From: Treponema sp.
GTDB taxonomy: Bacteria > Spirochaetota > Spirochaetia > Treponematales > Breznakiellaceae
NCBI GenBank assembly: GCA_031263435.1
Contig: JAISFT010000064.1
Coordinates: forward strand, 1 to 6,811
DNA: 6,811 nt
Direction of reading: 5' to 3'
In this document: in pieces, positions 1-4,904 of the stretch
Position numbering within the stretch: the stretch's first letter is position 1
How the letters are laid out: every line of letters begins with the position of its first letter
The notes under the pieces: generated by a model
What the model saw: only the letters and a program-made list of their open reading frames with translations
Database searches by the model: none
Told to the model about the DNA's origin: nothing
Translations under genes and position numbers: made by a program

Positions 1-16
1 TAATCTTGCATCGTTT

Positions 17-211
17 TCATAATCCAATAAAATCTAAGCCATTGACCGTAGTAATGACAATATGGGCAGCGTCTACCGGGTGGGATTCCGGAACAGCTTT
101 TTCTCGAATGTAAAGCGCCGCAAGCCGGGTTGCTTCGTCGGTTTCGTGAAGAAGCTTGACCGAATAATCATGACGCGGGGGTGCCTGGCACCGGATTCCC
201 TTCACCGGCAC
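17..211 (-). pseudogene. PIN-domain toxin (VapC-like) remnant, truncated at both ends
   Basis: An open frame of 64 codons, readable from a GTG at 211. From about residue 18 onward it reads like the C-terminal third of a PIN-domain ribonuclease: a helix of the type ETDEATRLAALYI, a VP turn, then PVDAAHIVITTVNGLDFI. This matches the family pattern in which an acidic D next to a conserved H-I-A lies in a helix, followed by a strand ending in xDxLVSWNFKHI. The expected SWNxKH ending is missing. The frame stops at GL, and a WIMKTMQD-like continuation appears only in another frame at positions 1-15, which suggests a small deletion or frameshift. The N-terminal two thirds, with the first catalytic acidic residues, are absent, and the first 17 residues do not look like PIN. 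No antitoxin is visible. PIN proteins are Mg-dependent RNases of toxin-antitoxin pairs, but this copy should be inactive. The family call is by eye. Confidence 0.55.
180..192. repeat. 13-bp perfect palindrome GGTGCCTGGCACC
   Basis: GGTGCC-T-GGCACC is a perfect inverted repeat with a single central base. It lies where recognisable PIN homology ends on the minus strand. The 14-mer GTGCCTGGCACCGG (181-194) recurs exactly at 5777-5790 inside the DUF4129 gene. It may be a dispersed repeat or a protein-binding palindrome; the function cannot be told from one window. Confidence 0.6.
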
Positions 212-225
212 GGGAGACGCACAAA

Positions 226-254
226 TTGATCTTACAGGGGGAAATAACGATAAT
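226..254 (+). promoter_or_regulatory. Candidate sigma-70-type promoter for the toxin-like gene
   Basis: TTGATC (226-231) and GATAAT (249-254) are separated by 17 bases, close to the TTGACA/TATAAT consensus (4 of 6 and 5 of 6). Transcription would start near 261 and give a leader of about 25 bases before the ATG at 287. The surroundings are AT-rich. This is a by-eye match only. Confidence 0.4.
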
Positions 255-286
255 ATCCAAATGCATGAATTGAAGGGTTTCTTTTT

Positions 287-943
287 ATGAAAACGTCAGC
301 CGCAAAGCCGAAAAATCAGAGTGTACAACAGATCCAATGGCAAACCTCTGAGCGACGTCTTGCCAAAAACAGGGAAGCCTCGGAAACCGCTATAAAACGG
401 GAATACCCTAATGAGAGATTCCTTTCTACAACCGCCCAACTACAAGCGGTCAATAAATGGACAAAAAATCTGATACTTCCTAAGAATGTTCATTTAGCTG
501 CGTCCAGGATTCCCAGGGTGAAAATCCAGGGTGAAATTTTGGAAAAAGAGCTTCGACAAGCTGGCATCCTTTCCAATCTTGGAAATTCAGTTTACCTCAC
601 CCCTGAACCCGGTAAATATAAACAGCGGGTTACCGATGCTATTGTCAATGGGGTTCATTTTGAATTCAGAAACATCACCGGCAAAAGCCGCCAAGTGGAG
701 CAGGAATTTAGCGAGGCAAAGATAAAAGACAAAAATGTCCATGTCTATTTGAATGTCGAATCAGATATCAGTAAAAACGAAGTCCGGCGCCGGATTGGGC
801 TGGTTTTGAACCGGCACGATGATTATAGCGGGACAATTATCGTATCCATCAAGGGGGAGAAGACCTATTTTTGGGATTCCGGTAGTTTTAGACGAAAAAA
901 ATCCCTGCCTTGCGGCAGGGCGGCTAGCCACGACGTAACTTAA
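287..943 (+). CDS. Putative CdiA-CT/BECR-fold tRNA nuclease-like toxin protein
   Basis: 218 codons from an ATG preceded by GAAGGG at 272-277, nine bases upstream, a good ribosome binding site. Residues 1-75 are hydrophilic and basic, with no signal peptide or membrane segment. Residues about 78-200 resemble the tRNA-nuclease C-terminal domain of CdiA toxins and related phage nucleases of the barnase/EndoU/colicin E5-D/RelE-like group. The visible pattern is a helix (GEILEKELRQAGI), a variable loop, a strand reading AIVNGVHFEFRNIT where family members have DxxIxGxxFEFK, a helix (RQVEQEFSEAKI), a strand NVHVYLNV, a helix, then TIIVSIKGEKTYF. Such domains cleave RNA, often tRNA, in the cytoplasm. 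There is no recognisable immunity gene downstream and no large carrier protein. The final residues after about 203 (RKKSLPCGRAASHDVT) are encoded by terminator/repeat DNA, so the natural end may have been lost. Base composition is AT-richer than the right half of the window, consistent with acquisition by transfer. Family assignment is moderate; activity is unknown. Confidence 0.6.
   Translation: MKTSAAKPKNQSVQQIQWQTSERRLAKNREASETAIKREYPNERFLSTTAQLQAVNKWTKNLILPKNVHLAASRIPRVKIQGEILEKELRQAGILSNLGNSVYLTPEPGKYKQRVTDAIVNGVHFEFRNITGKSRQVEQEFSEAKIKDKNVHVYLNVESDISKNEVRRRIGLVLNRHDDYSGTIIVSIKGEKTYFWDSGSFRRKKSLPCGRAASHDVT
895..920 (-). terminator. Intrinsic terminator, reading leftward
   Basis: The stem CCCTGCC (903-909) pairs with GGCAGGG (914-920) around a 4-base loop. 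On the minus strand the hairpin is followed by one A and seven T (complement of the A-run 895-901), the classic Rho-independent form. On the plus strand no T-run follows. It therefore best serves leftward transcription arriving from the transporter gene that ends at 1257, and it overlaps the last codons of the plus-strand toxin-like gene. Confidence 0.7.
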
Positions 944-1069
944 TACTAACCGCAGCTAAGTTAAATATACCCCCGGATGGAGAGAAAGTCAATACGTACG
1001 TCGTTCTGTGCCTGCGAAACCCGGCGAAAAGCCCTCCCCACACCGGCCCTTACAGCCCTCCCCGGCGGA

Positions 1070-1092
1070 GGCGAAAGCCGAAGGCTTTCGCC
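1070..1092. repeat. Hairpin, 10-bp stem with 3-base loop
   Basis: GGCGAAAGCC (1070-1079) and GGCTTTCGCC (1083-1092) pair perfectly around GAA. No T-run follows on either strand, so it is not an obvious terminator. It is better read as a REP-like palindrome. Confidence 0.65.
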
Positions 1093-1099
1093 CGCGCAA

Positions 1100-1210
1100 G
1101 GGATAGAAGCGGAAATACCGCAGACCCCCAAAAAGGTGCCAGCGCCATTCTGGCGGCGTCATTCTGGCGACACCTTTTTGGGGGGTCGAGGAATTGAAGC
1201 GGAAAGCCCG
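1100..1210. repeat. Imperfect ~20-bp direct repeats flanking the nested inverted repeat
   Basis: The blocks at about 1100-1120 and 1189-1210 share GAAGCGGAAA exactly (1106-1115 and 1196-1205), with a similar GGA(A/T)-containing start and a CCG end. They bracket the inverted repeat at 1123-1187, so the region looks modular: repeat block, palindrome, repeat block, palindrome. Confidence 0.5.
1123..1187. repeat. Nested 65-bp inverted repeat (MITE- or REP-like)
   Basis: The left arm GACCCCCAAAAAGGTG (1123-1138) is the reverse complement of the right arm CACCTTTTTGGGGGGTC (1171-1187) apart from one extra G. Inside sits a second hairpin, CGCCA-TTC-TGGCG (1143-1155), and the 10-mer CATTCTGGCG occurs twice (1146-1155 and 1160-1169). 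The arms place five A before and five T after a GGTG/CACC stem, so it could also work as a bidirectional terminator between the convergent genes. No transposase is present. Whether it is a mobile element depends on copies elsewhere in the genome. Confidence 0.6.
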
Positions 1211-1211
1211 G

Positions 1212-1230
1212 TCCCCGCCGCAGGCGGGGA
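1212..1230. repeat. Hairpin, 8-bp GC-rich stem with 3-base loop
   Basis: TCCCCGCC (1212-1219) and GGCGGGGA (1223-1230) pair perfectly around GCA. It lies 27 bases beyond the stop codon of the leftward transporter gene. It lacks a T-run on the minus strand, so it would be a weak terminator at most. It may protect the 3' end of the transcript or be another REP-like palindrome. Confidence 0.55.
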
Positions 1231-1256
1231 TGCGCCCAAAATAACGATGGCCTGAA

Positions 1257-2444
1257 TTACTCTGGTCTGTCACGGAGGCCCCGGCGGATGATAAAGTAGA
1301 GTCCTGCGGATAAAACGGCGAAGATAGTATAACTGCCGTAAAGGGCGGGGTAGCCGAAGTACTCTACGATAAAGCCCCCCAGGATGTTTCCCAGCAGGGT
1401 GGGGAGGCCGGTACCCAGGGAGAGGTACAGGGTCATTCCCGTGGCCCGGTGTTCCGGGGGGACATGGGCGCTGATGAAGGTTACTGCTGCGGGGTGGAAG
1501 AGGCCGTAACAGAGTGAGTGGAGAAGCTGCGCTGCTACGACTGCGGGGGGGTAGGGGAGGAAGGTGTAGATGAGGAGCCGCAGGATCAGTGCATAACCGG
1601 TAAGGTACATGACTCGCAGGGGGCTTTTGAAGTAACGGATGATCCGCCGGGAAAAAAAGATGAGTGGTGTTTCTGCTGCTGCTGCAAGGGCCCAGACCAG
1701 TCCCACTGCGTCCCAATGGACGTACTCCGTAACATAAAGGGAAATGAAGGAAAGGGCCGGGGACATGGCGATCCGGTTTAGGGCGATCATGATGAGGCCC
1801 AGGATAAGGAGGGGGTTCCGAATCCACCGGGTGGGCGGGCTGCCGGCTGCGGCCGCGGGGCGCCGGGGTCCCTGGGCGCTCAAACGCGCGGGCAGGGCGA
1901 GGACGAATATCAGGGCGATGGAGGACATGATGGTGATCCAGATCCCGATGTTGAGGGAACTGTTCCTGGGCAAAAACGGAAACCACTGGAGGAAAAGTAC
2001 TGCGGCAATAAAAGCCATGGAACTAAAGGAGCGGATCTTTCCGTAGTTACCCTCCTTCCCCGCGGCCAGGGTGGTCATGGCCTCCATCAGGGGGAGGCTG
2101 GACTTGGCGCCTACGGCCAGGATGCAGAGCAGCAGGGCGCTGAGTACCGGGCTGCCGGTCCTTGCCAGGGGGAGGCCGGGGAGCAGCATGAGGATAACGC
2201 AGATAAGGAGTCCCGGTTTGTAGCGGCCCCAGCGATCCACCAGCCGGCCCAGGACGAAGGGGCCGGCGATTCCCGCGGCCTCAAAAATACCCAGCAGAAG
2301 GCCGACCATGGACGGGCTGTAACCCAGGCCCCGCACCAGCATGGAAAGGTAGGGGGAAATGACAGCGATGGCGGTGTAGATGGCCATGAAGGTGGGGATA
2401 ATGTAGAAATAGGGGGAGTCTGCGGCCTTTCCGTGGTTCTTCAT
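1257..2444 (-). CDS. MFS transporter, LacY/HcaT-like (MFS_1_like) type
   Basis: 395 residues from the ATG at 2444, with about 12 hydrophobic segments, the usual MFS length. MFS motif A is seen as GRLVDRWGR (residues 66-74) between helices 2 and 3. EGNYGKIRSFSSMAF (about 131-145) corresponds to the G-x-I/V-R-x-x-GS segment of the LacY/nucleoside-symporter and 3-phenylpropionate transporter (HcaT) branch. The second half carries a conserved PPEHRATGMTLYLSLGTGLP stretch (about 329-348). A hydrophilic, Ala/Pro/Arg-rich loop near residues 186-208 separates the two six-helix halves. It should be a proton-coupled permease in the inner membrane; the substrate cannot be read from sequence. An in-frame upstream ATG at 2510 would add 22 residues (total 417), but these do not look like MFS sequence and are encoded by operator/promoter-like DNA, so I chose 2444. 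It is transcribed alone and divergently from the operon at 2602. Confidence 0.85.
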   Translation of the reverse strand: MKNHGKAADSPYFYIIPTFMAIYTAIAVISPYLSMLVRGLGYSPSMVGLLLGIFEAAGIAGPFVLGRLVDRWGRYKPGLLICVILMLLPGLPLARTGSPVLSALLLCILAVGAKSSLPLMEAMTTLAAGKEGNYGKIRSFSSMAFIAAVLFLQWFPFLPRNSSLNIGIWITIMSSIALIFVLALPARLSAQGPRRPAAAAGSPPTRWIRNPLLILGLIMIALNRIAMSPALSFISLYVTEYVHWDAVGLVWALAAAAETPLIFFSRRIIRYFKSPLRVMYLTGYALILRLLIYTFLPYPPAVVAAQLLHSLCYGLFHPAAVTFISAHVPPEHRATGMTLYLSLGTGLPTLLGNILGGFIVEYFGYPALYGSYTIFAVLSAGLYFIIRRGLRDRPE

Positions 2445-2457
2445 ATAGATGGGGCGG

Positions 2458-2486
2458 AGTATAGCCCTCTTTTCCGTCCGGTACAA
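2458..2486 (-). promoter_or_regulatory. Candidate promoter for the MFS gene
   Basis: On the minus strand, TTGTAC (complement of 2481-2486) and TATACT (complement of 2458-2463) are exactly 17 bases apart; the -10 matches 5 of 6 consensus bases, the -35 three. Transcription would start about seven bases upstream of the ATG at 2444, giving a very short leader. This fits the lack of a Shine-Dalgarno sequence directly before that ATG. The -35 overlaps the palindrome at 2484-2498. Confidence 0.45.
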
Positions 2487-2548
2487 TGCGGCGCATTGCA
2501 TGTGGCGCATGTTATGCGGCGCATATTATGCGGTGTGTTATGCGGCGG
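2484..2548. repeat. Tandem ATGCGGCGCAT array, candidate operator
   Basis: Five successive units start with ATG: 2486-2499 (ATGCGGCGCATTGC), 2500-2513 (ATGTGGCGCATGTT), 2514-2527 (ATGCGGCGCATATT), 2528-2539 (ATGCGGTGTGTT) and 2540-2548 (ATGCGGCGG). The core has dyad symmetry, ATGC-GGC-GCAT; the first copy extends to CAATGC-GGC-GCATTG (2484-2498). Period is 14 bp for the first three units, then 12. It lies between divergent genes and overlaps the predicted -35 of the leftward one, as expected for multiple binding sites of a dimeric regulator. No regulator gene is in the window. Simple slippage-generated repeat DNA is the alternative. Confidence 0.6.
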
Positions 2549-2601
2549 TCCTCTGGCGGTTCTGCTGCTTCCCATAGTAAACTTCTGTTCCAGGAGGATC
2601 T

Positions 2602-3096
2602 ATGTCTGATACAGGAAATCCCTGGCAAAGTCCGGATACGGAAGCGACGGCGCTTGAAGCCGAGTCCCGGAAAGTTCTGACGCCGCTCATGGTTCATTAC
2701 CTTAAGGGGGCATCCCCTTGGATTCGCTTTATGGGCGTTCTTAGTTATATTGGGGCGGCCTTGCTTGTGCTGACGGGGATTATTTTTATCGTGATGATGG
2801 TAAGGGGCAGTTCCCTGTTCAACACCGGTTTTTTTAATGCTGCGTCCGTGGCCTATATGGGCGGTATCTACCTGGTCATGGGGGCGCTGGCCTTTTTCCC
2901 CGCCCATTTTACCTACAGCTTTGGGGCGAAGATCCGTCATTACCTGTTGGGTGATGGGGAAAAGGATCTGGAGGAGGCATTGCGGAACAACCGGGCCCTG
3001 TGGAAGTTTAACGGGATTCTGGTTATTGTATGTCTGTCCTTTTCCCTGCTGATACTTATCGTTTCTGTGGCTACCGTGTTTGCATCGGCATTTTAG
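2602..3096 (+). CDS. DUF5362-like small membrane protein
   Basis: 164 residues starting at an ATG with a strong AGGAGG (2592-2597) four bases upstream. The first 35 residues are hydrophilic and acidic, then membrane segments follow at about 43-66, 85-106 (containing YLVMGALAFFPA) and 134-160. Between the second and third is a basic/acidic loop, FGAKIRHYLLGDGEKDLEEALRNN, leading to ALWKFNGIL. This ASKI...D-LEEALRNxxxxWKFxGIL pattern is that of DUF5362 proteins known from spirochaetes and Bacteroidetes, whose function is unknown. It is the first gene of the operon, three bases ahead of the RDD gene. Its presence next to RDD/SpoIIM/DUF4129 suggests a link to that membrane complex, but this is inference. 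Confidence 0.7.
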   Translation: MSDTGNPWQSPDTEATALEAESRKVLTPLMVHYLKGASPWIRFMGVLSYIGAALLVLTGIIFIVMMVRGSSLFNTGFFNAASVAYMGGIYLVMGALAFFPAHFTYSFGAKIRHYLLGDGEKDLEEALRNNRALWKFNGILVIVCLSFSLLILIVSVATVFASAF

Positions 3097-3099
3097 CTG

Positions 3100-3903
3100 A
3101 TGAAGAGTCCCGGTCCGGCGTTCCGTCCTGTTCCGCCCCCCCGTACCGAATCCGTTGATTCGACCCTTGTCGTGGAGACCCCGGAGGGAATTGAATTTAT
3201 CCTTTTCCCCGCGGGGCCCGCAATTCGTTCCTGTGCCTGGGGAATCGATCAGATAATCCAGTGGATTTTTATTATTATTGTCATTGTGGTATCGCAACTG
3301 TTGGAGCGTATCGGCGGAGCCTGGATGCTGTTACTCATGCTTTTCGGCATTGAATGGTTTTATCATATCATGTGGGAGACCTTTGGCCGGGGCCAGAGTC
3401 CGGGGAAACGGCTTTTGGGAATCCGGGTGGTCCGGGGCGACGGATCCCCGGTAAATCCCGGCGCTTCGTTTCTGCGGAACCTGCTTCGTTTTGCGGATAC
3501 CTTTTTGTTCCTCTGCCCTATTGCGCTGGTAACGATGCTGTTGAGCCGGGGCTACCGCCGTCTTGGGGACTGGGCCGCCGATACGCTGGTGGTGTATACC
3601 CCCCGGTCCCTGGCTGTTCCGGGAAAGGGTCCGGGCCGGGGTATGGAAACCCGGGCGGAGACGGCGGGGCTGGCAGCGGGGACTCTGGATGCCGGGCCGG
3701 TCTTGCTGAGCGGTGAAGAAAAGCAGGGTATTCTGATGTTTGCCCGGCGTTATACCCTGTTGGGCAGGGCCCGGGCGGAAGAGATTGCCCTGCCCTATGC
3801 AAAAGCCCTGCGGGGGGACGACGATTCTGAAGTTGCTGCCGCAGCTCCGGGGGCCGCTGCGGATTATCTTTTGAATCTGGGCCGGAGGATTTCGGGGGAA
3901 TGA
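3100..3903 (+). CDS. RDD-family membrane protein
   Basis: 267 residues. The RDD domain spans about 37-168: R43 and D50 in the first membrane segment (RSCAWGID), a second segment around 74-91, then the cytoplasmic signature GRGQSPGKRLLGIRVV (96-111), and LRNLLRFAD with R130 and D133 leading into the last segment (134-148). It closes with GYRRLGDWAADTLVV. RDD proteins are inner-membrane proteins of mostly unknown job; some are implicated in ion or compatible-solute transport. A C-terminal cytoplasmic tail (about 202-240, SGEEKQGILMFARRYTLLGRARAEEIALPYAKAL) is typical of the RDD members encoded beside SpoIIM-like and DUF4129 genes. The ATG lies three bases after the upstream stop with no clear Shine-Dalgarno sequence, so translation is probably coupled. 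It overlaps the next gene by four bases. Confidence 0.88.
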   Translation: MKSPGPAFRPVPPPRTESVDSTLVVETPEGIEFILFPAGPAIRSCAWGIDQIIQWIFIIIVIVVSQLLERIGGAWMLLLMLFGIEWFYHIMWETFGRGQSPGKRLLGIRVVRGDGSPVNPGASFLRNLLRFADTFLFLCPIALVTMLLSRGYRRLGDWAADTLVVYTPRSLAVPGKGPGRGMETRAETAGLAAGTLDAGPVLLSGEEKQGILMFARRYTLLGRARAEEIALPYAKALRGDDDSEVAAAAPGAAADYLLNLGRRISGE

Positions 3904-4904
3904 CGGAACACAGTTTTGTTATCCGGCGGGATAAATTCTGGCGGGAATTTGCCGAAACCCTGGGCAGTCCCCGTCTGATGCAGGAGCGGGCCGGCCGTTT
4001 TCCCCAGGATTTCCGGGAGGTCTCCCAGGACCTGAATACTGCCAGGGCCCACAGCTTTGATCCGGTCCTTATTGAACGGCTGAACCGTATGGTTTTGGAG
4101 GGGCATCAGCGGCTTTACAACCGCGGGGATCTTTCCCCCGGACCCCTTTTCCGCTTTGTTGTCCGGACTTTTCCCCGGGCGGTACGGACGCACCGGCGGG
4201 GTATCGGCGCCGCCTGCCTGATTTTTTACGGTCTGGCTTTGTTTTTTACCCTGCTCTGCTTTCGTTTTCCCGAAGCGGCCTACCAGATTCTGTCGGAATC
4301 CCAGATAAAGTCCCTGGAGGAGATGTACTCCCCGGCGAGCGCCCATTATCTGGCGCCCCGGGGCTTTTCCGGGGATGCGGATATGTTCGGGTTCTATATT
4401 TACAACAATGTTTCCATCGCGTTTCGAACCTTTGCGGGGGGTATTCTGGGGGGGCTGGGGAGTCTGTTTATTCTGGCCTATAACGCCCTGTCCCTGGGAA
4501 CTATGGCGGGCTACCTTATCAACCGGGGACTTAAAGAGACTTTTTTCTCTTTTATCATTGGTCATTCCAGTTTTGAACTTACGGCCATCGTTATTTCCGC
4601 CTACGCGGGGCTGCTCCTGGGCTACCGCTTTTTTATAAGCGCCGGTCTCAGCAGGGGCGCCTCGGTCAGGCGGGCGGGGCGGGAGGCCCTTCCCCTTATC
4701 GCCGGCGCCGCGCTGATGCTGGTAATTGCCGCGGTCATAGAAGCCTTCTGGTCTTCCCGTTTTCAGGTGGAGGCCGATATTCGCTTTGCCGCCGGGGGCC
4801 TGGGCTGGGTTCTCCTTATCCTCTACTTTGCCCTTGCCGGGCGCGGCACAGGGGGGAGCCGCAGGAAAACTGTGCCGGCGGCCGGGGGCAAACCCCCATG
4901 CTGA
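3900..4904 (+). CDS. SpoIIM-domain (stage II sporulation protein M-like) membrane protein
   Basis: 334 residues, start ATGA overlapping the RDD stop, with GGAGG at 3884-3888. Residues 1-95 are a charged cytoplasmic helical region (FWREFAETL..., GHQRLYNRG). Membrane segments follow at about 102-122, 172-195, 214-240, 262-283 and 299-313. The SpoIIM-family signature is clear: IYNNVSIAFRTFAGGILGG (167-185), the second conserved Asn in AYNALSLG (193-200), and GHSSFELTAI (221-230), where H222 and E226 replace the usual PHG...E arrangement. In Bacillus, SpoIIM works with SpoIID and SpoIIP in engulfment, but this operon form occurs in non-sporulating bacteria, and the name should not be taken as evidence of sporulation. 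It probably forms an inner-membrane complex with the neighbouring RDD and DUF4129 proteins. Confidence 0.88.
   Translation: MTEHSFVIRRDKFWREFAETLGSPRLMQERAGRFPQDFREVSQDLNTARAHSFDPVLIERLNRMVLEGHQRLYNRGDLSPGPLFRFVVRTFPRAVRTHRRGIGAACLIFYGLALFFTLLCFRFPEAAYQILSESQIKSLEEMYSPASAHYLAPRGFSGDADMFGFYIYNNVSIAFRTFAGGILGGLGSLFILAYNALSLGTMAGYLINRGLKETFFSFIIGHSSFELTAIVISAYAGLLLGYRFFISAGLSRGASVRRAGREALPLIAGAALMLVIAAVIEAFWSSRFQVEADIRFAAGGLGWVLLILYFALAGRGTGGSRRKTVPAAGGKPPC

Larger units (their letters stand above)
944..1256. other. Gene-free, repeat-rich intergenic region
   Basis: This 313-base stretch has open frames on both strands, but they read across hairpins and direct repeats, have no ribosome binding site and match no family I know, so I do not call a gene. 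It contains a palindromic ACGTACGT near 1004-1011, a 10-bp direct repeat AGCCCTCCCC (1030-1039 and 1054-1063), two 3-base-loop hairpins, a nested inverted repeat, and two similar copies of a block containing GAAGCGGAAA (1106-1115 and 1196-1205). The pattern suggests accumulated REP/MITE-type elements between two convergent genes. Confidence 0.6.

Noticed and set aside
1070..1230. Possible CRISPR array
   Set aside because: The repeats are palindromes of different sequence and the direct repeats occur only twice; there are no regular repeat-spacer units.
977..1273. Small frames of 92 and 94 codons on opposite strands in the repeat region
   Set aside because: Both are composed of hairpin and direct-repeat sequence, lack ribosome binding sites and overlap each other almost completely.
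1270..1986. 238-codon minus-strand frame overlapping the transporter in another frame
   Set aside because: His/Pro/Arg-rich shadow of the transporter, which has the membrane segments and MFS motif A.
2524..2529. TATTAT as -10 of a promoter for the rightward operon
   Set aside because: No acceptable -35 lies 16-18 bases upstream; TTGCAT at 2496-2501 is 22 bases away. I do not call it.
2512..3297. 261-codon minus-strand frame opposite the DUF5362-like and RDD genes
   Set aside because: It crosses two well-supported plus-strand genes and ends in the repeat array; there is no family pattern.
3864..4565. 233-codon minus-strand frame opposite the SpoIIM-like gene
   Set aside because: Low-complexity, basic translation with no recognisable motif; the SpoIIM signature on the plus strand explains the region.
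3900..4904. Evidence for sporulation from the SpoIIM-like gene
   Set aside because: No SpoIID, SpoIIP or other sporulation genes are present, and the RDD/DUF4129/DUF4350 context is the one seen in non-spore-formers.
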